Program-made: the position numbers and the translations under genes
Shown here: in pieces, positions 46,537 to 58,130 of the stretch
How the letters are laid out: each line of letters begins with the position of its first letter
How positions within the stretch are numbered: position 1 is the first letter of the stretch
The notes under the pieces: generated by a model
Database searches by the model: none
Told to the model about the DNA's origin: nothing
Seen by the model: the letters and a program-made list of their open reading frames with translations, nothing else
Source: Cryptomeria japonica
Lineage: Eukaryota > Streptophyta > Pinopsida > Cupressales > Cupressaceae
Direction of reading: 5' to 3'
DNA: 64,000 nt
NCBI RefSeq assembly: GCF_030272615.1
Contig: NC_081409.1
Coordinates: forward strand, 247,009,502-247,073,501

Positions 46537-47301
46537 TGTTGGCATTCTACACTCTTATGAGAATAGTTGATGTTGTCATTGATGGCAACCATCTGCCAAC
46601 CATCTGGCAAGTCATCGACAATTGGTTTCTACATGCCTGGCATCACAAACTTCATACACCGGTAGACACCGGCACCGACGGGCACTTAACTGACATTCAA
46701 ATTACATCTACAACAAAGCATACTGACACTCAATCCGACATGGTATATTGTAAAAGACTCATATATGTATGAGATCTTATAAGTCATTTTGATATAAAAA
46801 AGGTAATAAAAAAAATGTATAGGCGAATATTGTATAAGGTGACATAGTTGACAATGAAGGTTTTGGTAATTGACTGAACTTAAATCGGTACTGAACTTGG
46901 CATGAAATATGCTATTTTGAGCAATACATTGTATTGGATTTGATAATCCATTTTGTAGTCAATGTGACTCTTTATTGAGCAGTGAGCTCTAGGCTGTTGG
47001 CCTCCCTGCATGTGCAGGCCCCTCATTGTAAGTAGTATTTATTCTTTGGCCAGTGAGTAAATATTGTGGGTCACAAATCCCACTGAGGTTTTTCCCACAC
47101 CGAGTTTCCTCGTTAAATATCTTGTGTTATGGTGTGTTTCTATGATGTCTCTATTATTTATGTTTATTGCATTAATTCTTATTTACCAGTACACTGTTTT
47201 AGGATGCAAAGTTATAAATAAGTTTAATTATTTTTCTAACCGGTTAGACACTGATTCAACCCCCCCTCTTAGTGTCTTTGGGACTATCATTGAATCTAAC
47301 A
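46537..47301 (+). repeat. A 3' LTR
   Basis: Starts TGTTGGCATTCTACACTC and ends TGAATCTAACA. Contains TTGTCATTGATGGCAA at 46573-46588 and a shorter C tract (CAACCCCCCC, 47256-47265) than the 5' copy. A CATCTGCCAACC duplication of about 12 bp (46588-46600) is unique to this copy. Confidence 0.9.
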
Positions 47302-47306
47302 ATGGG
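47302..47306. repeat. Target-site duplication of A, right copy
   Basis: ATGGG, identical to 34808-34812. Confidence 0.87.
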
Positions 47307-48960
47307 TGCCTACAAGAAGTTGAGTCCACTTTTTGGCCAAAAAGTGGAAGTGTTTTCTTTGTTTTTTAGATTTCGTCCTGTTTGACCTAAAAAATTTGAA
47401 GCACTTAAAGAATGAATCTTGTAAAACATCAGTAATATAAAATGTAGTGCTCGAAGTCTACTTTCCAAATATGTAATTTATTTTAATAACTAGAACATAA
47501 AAATTAAGTTTCAATAGGCATTACTAAAACCTATAGTTTAAAAGTCACTTTTCAGGACCATACCATGCTCGTGTACGACAAGCATAATTTGAACTAAATG
47601 AAAGTATTTTTTTGAATCCTTTTGTTAAAAGATCTGTAACTCAGTCACCTTTGATGAGGATATTTTTTTGTAATTTTTTTCTGTATATTTTGTTCTTTTG
47701 TTAATTTTCTATTGGGAATAATCATTGTTTTGAAAAATACTCGTGTACGACAAGCATAATTTGACCTAAACTTAACATTTTTATTTTTTTATTTTTTAAA
47801 TTGTATAGAATTGTCTCTAGTTTGATGCCATATTATTTTTTATTTTTTTAAAACGTAAAGACAAAAAAGTTATTAAAAAACTAAAAAACCCTGTTATTTC
47901 AAGTTTATGGACCTCTTTCATTAGAAATTAATTTAAAAATAAAAATATTGATCCATTTTAAAAAAATAAAAAAATATTTGAAATTTAGATAGTCTCTACT
48001 ATAAGGGGTTTTCATTGTTTAAAAAAATTCTGAAAATTTGGTGTTCAGATATATTTTTGAAGTCATTATTTTGTATGAAGATTGATTTGGCCTTCAAGTT
48101 ATAGGTCAAACCAGGTCCAAGCCAGAGGGTCGACAATCCAAGCCATTTCCCAAGCCAAAATCCGAAGGAACAACTGGGCCAAAATTCAAATTTTTTAGAA
48201 ACGGGATACCATTTACATTTAGGATATGAGATCCCCTTTTGTTTTTTTCAATAATTAAAAACAAAAAAGAAAATGGGATCCTGTTTTAAAAAAGAATGGG
48301 AACCTGTTTTGAAAATGGGATTCTATTTTAAAATATAATAGGAACCCGTTTTGAAAATGAGATCCTGTTTTAAAATAGAACAGGATCCTGTTTTGAAAAC
48401 GGGATCTCGTTTCTTTTTTTTTTCTTTTTATTATTAAAAATAAGCTATATATACATAAAATATAACAAAATTAAGTATACTTTAAGATATATTTCATGTA
48501 TATACTGGCAGGATGTTTGAGAGTGGTTTCAAATCTCTAGGATTTATAATGCGAAATCTAAATTTTAGAAGATGTTATAAATTTTCTGACTTAGTCAAAT
48601 TCCAGCAATCAGCAAGCTCCTATCAACATTTTCTCGCTCTCTCTATATCACTCTCTTTATCATCCTCAATCTCTAGACCTATCTCTCTCCATATTACTCT
48701 TCCTCTATCCCTCTCTACCTCTATCTATCTCTCTCCTCTCTCTCCCAAAATATACATCTATCTCTCCACCTCTCTTGAACATCCTTAACTCTCTACTCTG
48801 TCTCCTCTCTCTTTCTACCTCTCTATCTCTCTCTCCCTACCTACTTAGATGTTTAAATTTTTAAATTTCTTTCTAATATGTTTAAATGTTATGTATATGT
48901 TCTATATGTTTTCAATGTTTTGTATAAATGTTATACATGTATAGTTAGATGTTAAAATTT
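47307..48960. repeat. C left arm, outer part
   Basis: Non-coding. It holds the terminal inverted repeat (to about 47355), a 25-bp direct duplicate starting CTCGTGTACGACAAGC (47569-47593 and 47742-47766), the GGGATCC-rich segment (48180-48420), the GATGTTTGAGAGTGGTTTC block (48512-48532) and CT-rich simple repeats (48630-48840). The last three have reversed counterparts in 56850-58020. The small open frame 48513-48788 comes from the CT repeats. Confidence 0.7.
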
Positions 48961-51055
48961 TATCTTAGGATCCCTTAGTACATCCTAGGACTTCTTATGA
49001 CACTTATGACTCTTAAGACACTTAGGACCCCTTAGTATATCCTAGGACTTATCAAGACATTATAGGACTCCTTAGTACATGCTAGGACATCTTTTGATCC
49101 CTTAAGAAACCGAGGACCCCTTAGTACATCCTAGGACCTCTTAAGACATCATACAACCCCTTAGTACATCCTAAGAGCTATTAAGACTATGCGACCCCTT
49201 AGTACATCCTAGGACATCTATTGACCCCTTAAGACACCTAGGACCCCAAGTAGTACATCTTAAGACATCATACCACCCCTTAGGACATCTTAGTACATCC
49301 TAGGACCCCTTAAGAAACCTAGGACCCCTTAGTACATCTTGGGGCCTATTAAGACAAATCATATGACCCATTAGTACATCCTAGGCCCCTTAAGACATCC
49401 TAGTATGTCTCTCTCTCTCTCTCTCTCCCTCTCCTTACATCCTTTTAGGACCTCTCCCTTTGTCCCCTTTTAGCCTTTTTAATATTCTCTCTCTCTTATG
49501 GTGTCCTAAAGGGTCATATGGTGTTCTAAGACATGTGTGGCCCCTTCGGAGCCCATATGACCCCTAACAACACCATATGACCCCTTAGGACACTATATGA
49601 CCCCTTTTAACATCCTATTACATGACATGACCCCTTAGGATACCATATGAACCCTTTTAACATCCTAGTACATGACATGACCCCTTAGGACATCATATGA
49701 CCCCTTCGAAAAATATGATGTCTTAATAGGTCATATTGTGTCATAAGGGGTCATATGGTGTTCTAACACATGTGTCTTACCTTAGGATCTCATATGACCC
49801 CTAACGACACCATATAACCCCTTACAAAACCATATGACCCCTCAAGATACCATATGACCCCTTTTAACATCCTAGTACAAACATGATCCCTTAGGACATC
49901 GTATGACCCATTAGTACAATATGATGGATCCTAATGGGTCATATGGTGTTCTAACACATGTGCAGCCCCTTAGGAGCCCATATGACCCCTAACGACACCA
50001 TATGACCTTTTAGAACACTATATGACCCCTTTTGACATCCTAGTACACAACATGACCCATTAGGACACCATATGACCCCTTTTAACATCCCAGTCCATGA
50101 CATGACCCCTTAGGACACCATATGACCCTTTAGGATACCATATGTCCCCTTAGGACAATATAATCTCCCAAGGGGTCATATGGTGTCTAAAGGGGTCAAA
50201 TAGTGTTCTAACACACGTGTCTCCCCTTAGGACCCCATATGACCCCTAACAACACCATATAACCCCTTAGGACACCATATGATCCCTCAAGATACCATAT
50301 GACCCCTTTTAACATCCTAGTAAATGACATGACCCTTTCGGATACCATATGACCCCATACTAAGGGGTCATATGGTGTCCTCAGGGATTATATGGTGTTC
50401 TAACACATGTGTGGCCCCTTAAGAGCCCATATGACCCATACCAACACCATATGACCCATTAAGACACCATATGACCCATTTTAACATTCTAGTACATGAC
50501 ATGAGCCCTTAGGACACCATATGGTGTCCTTAGGGCTCATATGGCATCCTAAGGGGTCATATCATGTACTAGGATGTTAAAAGGGGTCATATGGTGTCCT
50601 GAGGGGTCATATGGTGTTGTTAAGTGTCATATAGTTTCCTAAGGGGTAATATGGTGTTGTTAGGTGTCATATGGGGTCTTAAGTGATCATATGGTGTCGT
50701 TAGGGGTCATATGTGGTCCTAAGGGGCCACACATGTGTGAGAAAACCATATGACCCTTTAGGACATCATATTGTCATAAGGGGTGATATGATGTCCTAAG
50801 GAGGCATGTCATGTACTCAGATGTTAAAAGGGGTCATATGGTGTCCTAAGGGGTCATACAGTGTCCTAAGGGGTCATATTGTGTCCTGAGGGGTCATATA
50901 GTGTCCTAAGGTGTCATTTGGTGTCTTAAGGGGCCACACATGTGTTAGAACACTTTATGACTCCTTAGGACATCACATTGTACTAAGGGTTGATATGGTG
51001 TTTTAAGAGGTCATATGGTGTCCTGAGGGGTCATGTCTTGTACAAAAGGGGTCAT
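48961..51055. repeat. C inner arrays and palindrome centre
   Basis: Short repeats built from CATATGACCCCTTAGGACAC, with longer blocks of about 190-260 bp marked by GTGTTCTAACACATGTG at about 49521, 49757, 49945, 50204 and 50395. The orientation flips at 50520: to the right, the units read GGTCATATGGTGTCC. The turning point is a 40-bp palindrome (50501-50540) with one mismatch. B' cuts the right side at 51056. Confidence 0.82.
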
Positions 51056-52591
51056 TGTTGGCATTTGGCATTATAATAGATAAGGAGAGATTGTTGGCAT
51101 TTCAATAAGAATATTGAGAAGGTTGTTGATGATTATGGATATAACTGATTAAGGATGTTTACTGTCTTAATATTATTATTTTGTCATTGATGTCAAGAAA
51201 TTGATTTTCTAATTCAGTATGATGTTGCCATATCTTGAGAAGTATGATTTGATGAGTATAAAGATGTCAGTAAAAGACACAGAAAGAATATGATGAATAA
51301 GGGGAGGAATAAGTTATTCAATGGGCAACTATTACCGAGTTAGACAATGATGAGATCATGATGTTTAGATTGTTTTGATATCCTACATATGTTATTGATT
51401 GTAAGGTTAATACTATACTATGTTATCGAGCAAAGAACCTAGTCGGTAAACCCTAAGGTTATCACTATCGGTTAATGAAGGTAGAATGTCTATCAAGTGA
51501 AGTTTAGTATTCACCGAGTTGCAACCGAGTAATAACAGAATGCATTGAATGAATAAAAGCATTATTTAATGAAGGAAGTTGATGAGCTGGCTATGATTAA
51601 ATGATTGGTATACTGTGAATGAAGTTTGTTAAAGAATCTATGGCAAAGGCAAATCGACAGGAAGATCTACAGCTTAGATTGAACCACATTACCCTAGTAC
51701 AAGTTCCAAGAAATGTACGCAAGTTCCAAGAAGGGGTAAAACATTTTCAGATCGAAGGATACATTGAACCTGGTCAAAGTTTGAAGATCTGATGGCTATG
51801 ATTGATCATGGGAAATGTGATCAAGGAGATTATGGGAAATGTGATCAAGGAGATTAAGTGGTTGGTGAATTGTTTATAAATAGGGAATTATTGATAAACA
51901 ATGTATGTGGGCAAGTGTATGCACAGGGATGCTACATAGTGATTACAGAGCACAGAAGCTTGAAGACCTATTTTGAATAATAGAGTATAGAGCCCAACAG
52001 ATGGACAAGATAAGTTCTATGTCTATATTGTATTGAGCAAATAAGAATCTGCTCTAGCATTTTAGATGTGAAGTTGCAGATGGATTTTTATTACTGTTAT
52101 TTTGTGAAGTGACAAAAAATCTCTTAACCAAGTGGACTTAACAGTCTTATTTGTAAAACCTTCTAGCAAGGTGACATTCAGATTGAGTGTTTGAAATCCT
52201 TTAACAAGGTCACTTCTAACAAGATGAAGATCCTAACAGATCTGAGGGAAATCCCTTAACTGGGTCACATCTAGCAATGTGTTTGTAATCTTTAACAGGA
52301 TTTTCTTTTAACCGAGCATACTCTAGAAGAGTATATTTCTTAGTGGGTCCGAAATCCCACAGTGGTTTTTCTCTGTTTGGGTTTCCACGTTAAATCTGGT
52401 GTTATGAGTGATATGATGTTTATATGCTTTTGAGTTTGCATGGTTAGCAGTTTTGGTTATATTACTGAAGTATATGTTACCGAGGTTGAATATGTTGTTA
52501 TTATGAAATATTAAGTTTGTATGATTCAGCCCCCCCCCTCTCATCTTATTAGCTTGGCATCTGTACTTATCTTTAAGTATCAGAACTATCA
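51056..52591 (+). repeat. B' 5' LTR
   Basis: Starts TGTTGGCATTTGG and ends CAGAACTATCA. Relative to B it lacks a short segment near the start. It contains the dyad TTGTCATTGATGTCAA (51181-51196), a local duplication GGGAAATGTGATCAAGGAG (51809-51856), a TATA box and the C tract (52530-52538). Confidence 0.88.
51875..51882 (+). promoter_or_regulatory. TATA box of B' 5' LTR
   Basis: TATAAATA followed by GGGAATT; matches the position in both B LTRs. Confidence 0.6.
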
Positions 52592-52593
52592 AT

Positions 52594-52605
52594 TCGTATC
52601 AGAGC
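52594..52605 (+). promoter_or_regulatory. Primer-binding site of B' (mutated)
   Basis: TCGTATCAGAGC, one change from TGGTATCAGAGC. Confidence 0.75.
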
Positions 52606-52656
52606 TTTGGACTCCGGAAGAAAAAGTTTAAAGGTACTTGAGGAAAAGATCCAAAG

Positions 52657-55600
52657 ATGTATAAGAGGGATTCACCAAAGTTGAACAAGTCAAGTTTCTC
52701 TACATGGCAGAAAAGGATGAAGCTGCACCTATCAGGAGTTGGAGAATATGTTGTATATTATCTAGAGAATGATTTCATCACATCGAGCACCTATCCATTG
52801 ACAATGGAAGAGAAAAAGGCAACTCAATAACATATTCAAGCAATGATTGAAATAACATCTGCATTGACTGATTCAGAGTTTAATGATCTAGAAGGTTGCA
52901 ATGATGTGAAGGCAATGTGGGACAAGCTCATATCTGTGTATGGAGGAGATGAACATGTTCAAAGAGCAAAAGTGGATAGTCCAAGAGGACAAATTGAATC
53001 TATGAGGATGAATTAAGGTGAGAACATAACCCAGTACAATACAAGACTAAAGGAGATTGTCAATCAAATCAAAGGAGTAGGTGGAACTATTGAAGAAAAG
53101 GATATAACAAGTAAGTTGTTAAGAACCCTTCTACCACTTATGCAATTTGAGTCTCTACAATCAATGAATTGAGGTCTGTACCCAATATGCTAGTTTCTTT
53201 AGATGCTACTATTGGTAAGCTACATGCATTTGAGTTAAATAACTTTGATAATAGTGGGTCATCGGTAAATAAAGTTGAATCTACATTTAGTTCTTTTCAT
53301 ATTGGTGAAACTGATGATTACAATGATAGAATGAGTAAGTGGGATCATAGTGGAGAAAGTGAAATATTTCGCAAGAACATGGAGGAAGTACACAAACTAT
53401 ATGAGGAAATCAGAAAGCAAGAAGAGTTTGAAGCACTATTAGCCAGAAGGTTATTGAGAGGCAAAGGTAAGTATAAAGGAAAACTACCTTTGAAATGTTT
53501 CAATTGTGATAAGATAGGACATATGGCTTCTAACTATCCTAACAAAGATTCTACTAAAAAGAGAGATTACCGAGATGATAGACAGAAAGATAATCATTAC
53601 AAAGGACACCGAGACTTCAGAAGAAGAGATAGAAAGTCATGCTTAATAGTTGATGAGGAATCCAATGATGATAAATCAGATGAAACTGATACAGAGGAAG
53701 TAGTTTATGTGGCTATCAAAGATGGATCAGATGAAGAAAGGTATGAAGAAAAAGCCCTAGTATCTCACATAAATACTAACGATTCTTGGATCATAGATAG
53801 TGGATGCTCACATCACATGACAGGTGATAAACACAAGTTTGTTATGTTAGAAGACTATGATGGAGGCTATGTAAGATTTGGTAATGATGCACCATGTCCG
53901 GTAAGAGGTAAAGGATATATAACACTTCTTGACAATGCAAGATGCAATGATGTGTATTGGGTTGAAGGTTTGAAATACAATTTGTTGAGTGTAGCATAGC
54001 TAAACAATACAGGATACCGAATAGAATTTCAGAAAGGAATTGTCAAAGTTCATGACAAGCATGGAAAGTTAGCTGCTACCGGGACACAAACAAAAGGTAA
54101 CACATTTCACCTTGACTCAACTCAGAATAAATGTTTGTATGCAAAGATAGATGATACCTGGTTATGGCATAAAAGGTTTTGTCATGTAAATTTTGATAAT
54201 CTGATCAAAATTAGCAAGAAGCACCGAGTAAGAGGTCTATCGAGTCTTGAAAAACCTGAGAATGCTATGTGTCAAGGATGCCAGATGGGTAAAATGACAA
54301 GATCAAGCTTTACAAGTAAGTCCTACACCTCTAGGGGAATTTTAGATCTTGTGCACACTAATCTTTGTGGTCTTATGAAAGTTCAAAGTTATTATGGTGA
54401 TAAATATTTCATATTATTTGTGGATGATTAAAGAAAAATCAGAAGCTTTTCAAATGTTTAAATGGTACAAGGCAAGAGTTGAAAATGAAATAGGAAGACA
54501 ACTAAAATGTCTTAGATCAGATAGAGGAGGAGAGTTCACATCTGATGAGTTCAACTTATTCTGCAATGATCATGGTATAAAAAGACAAGTCTCTACACCT
54601 ATAACTCCACAACAAAATGGAATTATTGAGAGAAGAAACAGATCTATTGTGGATTGTGCCAGAACCCTGATGATTGAAAAGAAAGTGCCACAAACATTTT
54701 GGAGAGAAGCAATAAACACAACAGTTTACACTCTGAACTGAGTACAACTGAAGAAGGGTACTTTGAAGACACCTTATGAAATCTGGTATGACAAGAAACC
54801 TAATGTAAGTTATTTTAAAATCTTTGGAAGTAGATGCTATGTACACAAGGATGATAGAAATGGCAAGTTTGATCAAAAAAGTGAAGAAGGAACATTTCTT
54901 GGTTATTCTTCTAGAAGTAAAGCATTTAAATGTCTGATCAAATCATTTAACAAAATAGTAGAAAGTGCAAATGTGAAAATTGATGAATTTGTAGAAAGAA
55001 ATGATGAAGGAAATTCCAAAGAACTAGAAGATTATGATGAATTTGTCTATGTTCAACTGACAAGTCCTACCGAGAAAACTGTAGAAGGAAATGAAGAAAA
55101 TATCTAGTTACTGAGTGATGAAGAAGATCATATAGAGCCTACCGAGCCTGTATTAGCCAAATATGTAAGAAGACATCATGCACCAAGTCAGATTATAGGA
55201 GATAAGGATGATCTAGTGATGACAAGGAACAAACTGAGACATAACACATGTCTGAAATCTGAATTTGAACCGAGGATAGTGAAAGAGGCATTTAACAGTG
55301 AAGATTGGATAAATGTTATGACAAAAGAGATTGATCAAATCAAGAAGAATGACACATGGACACTGGTCCCAAGACCGAAGGACAAAAATGTAATCGGTAC
55401 AAAATGGATTTTCAGAAACAAGCTGAATGAAAAAGGTGAGGTCATTCGAAATAAAGCAAGACTAGTTTGCAAAGTTTATGCCCAAGAAGAAGGAATTGAT
55501 TATGGTGAGACTTTGGCACCTATGGCAAGACTTGAAGGAGTAAGAACATTGTTGGCATATGCTGCTTACAAGAATTTCAAGGTATATCAAATGGATGTCA

Positions 55601-56476
55601 AATCTGCATTTCTAAATGGTATATTAGAAGAAGAAGTTTTTATTGAACAACCTGAAGGATTTGCTGAAGACAATAATAAAGATCAGGTATGTAAATTGAA
55701 CAAAGCTTTATATGGTCTGAAACAAGCATCTAGAGCATGGTATGAAAGATTACACTCTTATTTAATCAAGATTGGTTTTATAAGGACAAGTGAAAATAGT
55801 AACATGTACATGAAGAATGATGAAAATGGAATACTGATCTCAACCATATTTGTTGATGATATTTTATTTTGTGGAAATGACTCTCTATGTAAGAACTTTG
55901 GAAATGAAATGAGCAAATAATTTGAGATGTCATTAATCAATGAGATAAAGTGTTTTATAGGTTTACAAATACTGCAAATGAAAGATGAGATTTTCAGTAC
56001 TCAATCCAAGTACATAAAGGAAATTTTGAAGAAATTTGGAATGGAGGATTCAAAACCAGTAAGTATTCCTATGACTACCAACTATAAACTATCAAAGAAT
56101 GATGAATCTGCATCTATTGATGATACACTTTATCGATCCATGATTGGAAAGTTGCAATATGTTATTCACAGCAGGCCAGACATAGCACATGCAGTAGGTA
56201 TAGTTGCAAGATTCTCTGCAGATCCTAAGGAAACCCACATGACATCAATCAAGAGAATTTTTAGATACTTGAAAGGCACTGAGGATTATGGCTTAGTATA
56301 TTAGAAATAAATGATTTTGAGTTAAAAGTTTATATTGATGCTGATTGGGCAGGCAACATTGATGATAGGAAAAGCACAAGTGGAGGAGCTTTCTTTTTAG
56401 GACAAAGACTAGTGAGTTGGCTTAGCAAGAAACAAGGATGTGTTTCACAGTCAACAACAAGAAACAAGGATGTGTT
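52657..56476 (+). pseudogene. gag-pol: B' gag-pol remnant (Copia)
   Basis: Gag begins at the ATG at 52657 (KLNKSSFSTWQKRMKLHL), with stops at 52828 and 53014. The knuckle CFNCDKIGHMASNY has lost its last Cys (53497-53538). Protease: DSWIIDSGCSHHMTGD (about 53782-53830). Pre-integrase: WLWHKRFCHVNF and CQGCQMGK (54160-54300). Integrase: the first Asp is changed (VHTNLCG), the second is kept in RSDRGGEF (near 54520), and Glu is kept in NGIIERRNR; about 30 bp are missing after ILFVDD (54424). RT: VYQMDVKSAFLNGILEEE and FVDDILF (55849-55869). RNase H starts at YIDADWAGN (56332) and breaks off after WLSKKQGCVSQS. Several more stops. Copia order: protease, integrase, RT, RNase H. Confidence 0.9.
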
Positions 56477-58085
56477 AGAACACCATATGACCCCTTAGGG
56501 TGTCATATGGTGTCCTTAGGGCTCATATGGTGTCCTAAGGGGTCATGTTGTAATACCAGGATGTTAAAAAGGGTCATATGGTGTCCTGGGTTCATATGGG
56601 GTCCTAAGTGGCCACACATGTGTTAGAACACCATATGACCCCTTATGACATCATATTATCCTAAGGGGTCATGTCATACACACCATGATGTTAAAAAGGG
56701 TCATATGGTGTCATGAGGGGTCATATGAGGTCCTAAGGGGCCACACATGTGTTAGAACACCGTATGACCCTTTAGGAGATCATATTGTCCTAAGGGGTCA
56801 TATGGTGTCCTAAGGGTTCATGTCGTGTACTAGGATGTTAAAATGGGTACACACCTATATCTCTACCTCTCTCTAGAGTCAGATAGAGAGGTAGAGAGGG
56901 GATAGAAGGCAGATAAAAGTAGAGAGGGAATGAGGGAGGGGTGGATAGAGAGATAGAGATGTTGGGAGGGAGAGAGAGAAAGGTATGCATAGATAGATAG
57001 ATAGATAGATAGGTATATGTAGAGATATAGAGGTAGGTAGGGAGTGAGGGGATGTGTAGAGAGATGAGATAGATAGTTAAGAGTTAAGGATGTGAGAGAG
57101 AGGTAGAGATAGGTCTATATTTTGGGAGAGGAAGGAGAGAGTCAGATAGATAGGTAGAGAGGAGATAGAGGGGAGATGAAATTAGAGAGGGAAGGAGGGA
57201 GGGGTGGAGAGGTAGAGATTGAGAGAGAGAGAGAGATCTCAAGTGGGAGAGAGATGTATGTAGAGAAAGATAAGTTGGAAGGGAGGGTGAGAAAGATACC
57301 TAGAGATAGAGAGAGAATTATATGTATAGAAATAGAGGTAGGTATGGAGTGAGGGGAGGTGTGTATCTAGAGAGAGGAGACATAGAGTAGAGAGTTGGGA
57401 ATGTGAGAGAGAGGTAGAGAGATAGGTCTAGATTTCAATAGATAGAGAGAAAAGAGATATAGAGGCAGAGAGGGGATAGAGGAAGAGTGTTATGGAGAGA
57501 GATGAGTCTAGAGCTCAAGGAAGATAAAGAGAGCAAGAAAATGCTGATAGGAGCCCACTGATTACTCAAATTTCACTGTCTGAAAATTTTTATAAGATCT
57601 TCTAAAATCTAGAATTTGCATTATAACTCCTAGAGATTTGAAACCACTTTCAAACATCTTGCCACTATAGATATGGAGAGAGATGAGTCTAGAGATCAAG
57701 GAAGATAAAGTTATTGAGATAAAGAGAGATAGAAAATATTGAACTGCTGATTACTGAAATTTGACTGTCTGAAAATTTATAAGATCTTCTAAACTCTATA
57801 ATTTGCATTATAACTCCTAAAGACATGAAACCACTCTCAAACATCCTTCCAATATATACATGAAATATAACTTAAAGTATATACTTAAATGTTATATTTT
57901 ATGTATATATAGCTTATTTTTAATAAATTAAAAAAGAAAAACAGGATCTTGTTTCTTAGATTTAGGCTCAGGATCTTGATGCAAAACAGGATCCCGTTTC
58001 AAAATTTGGCTTAGGACCCCGAGCCATAATGAGATCTCATTTTATTTCTCATGCACTCCACATGATTTGCCATTTTTTTTCTAAG
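56477..58085. repeat. C right arm
   Basis: Inverted counterpart of the left arm: GGTGTCCTAAGGGGTCATATG arrays (to 56840), GA-rich simple repeats (56850-57540), and a block with GAAACCACTTTCAAACATC that occurs twice in tandem (57560-57680 and 57700-57850) though once in the left arm. A GGATCCCGTTT segment follows (57950-58020). About 800 bp of the left arm (47400-48180) has no match here. Confidence 0.75.
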
Positions 58086-58130
58086 TGTAAAACTTCCACA
58101 CTAAGTGGACACAACTTATTGCACTTACCC
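58086..58130. repeat. C right terminal inverted repeat
   Basis: GTAAAACTTCCACACTAAGT and GCACTTACCC. In reverse complement it aligns with the left end: GGGT, AAGTTG(A/T)GTCCACTT and GTGGAAGT. Confidence 0.72.

Larger units (their letters stand above)
34813..47301 (+). mobile_element. A: pol-less Copia-like LTR element with an unknown long ORF
   Basis: LTRs of 760 and 765 bp, a perfect ATGGG duplication, an initiator-Met primer site and an AAAGGGGGAGAT purine tract. Without the nested B the internal region is about 5.0 kb. It holds a gag-like ORF consisting of a coiled coil and zinc knuckles only, and then a separate long ORF of unknown function in place of pol. No protease, integrase, RT or RNase H was found. 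It would need help in trans. Confidence 0.9.
51056..56476 (+). mobile_element. B': 3'-truncated Copia retrotransposon
   Basis: Same family as B, on the plus strand. It has a 5' LTR and gag-pol up to the start of RNase H, but no 3' LTR, purine tract or target duplication. The end is fused to the C repeats at about 56476, where a 19-bp sequence occurs twice (56426-56444 and 56458-56476). It still has the integrase and RT that B has lost. Confidence 0.88.
34810..58130. mobile_element. C: long foldback (inverted-repeat) DNA element
   Basis: Without the nested A and B' it is about 5.4 kb and non-coding. Its left end is GGGTGCCTACAAGAAGTTGAG, split by A so that GGG is at 34810-34812 and TGCC starts at 47307. 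Its right end read in reverse is GGGTAAGTGCAATAAGTTG. Both continue into GTCCACTT and GGAAGTNTT. The arms mirror each other further in: an AAAACGGGATCC block, a GATGTTTGAGAGTGGTTTC block, CT-rich/GA-rich tracts and arrays of GACCCCTTAGGACACC. The intact H LTR shows the empty site. No transposase is seen, so it is non-autonomous; its superfamily is unresolved. Confidence 0.78.

Noticed and set aside
48513-48788. 91-codon Ser/Leu-rich open frame
   Set aside because: Generated by CTCTCTAT simple repeats in the outer arm of C.
48961-50520. CRISPR-like array of short repeats
   Set aside because: Repeats are contiguous, variable in length and palindromic, without unique spacers, in a plant transposon context.
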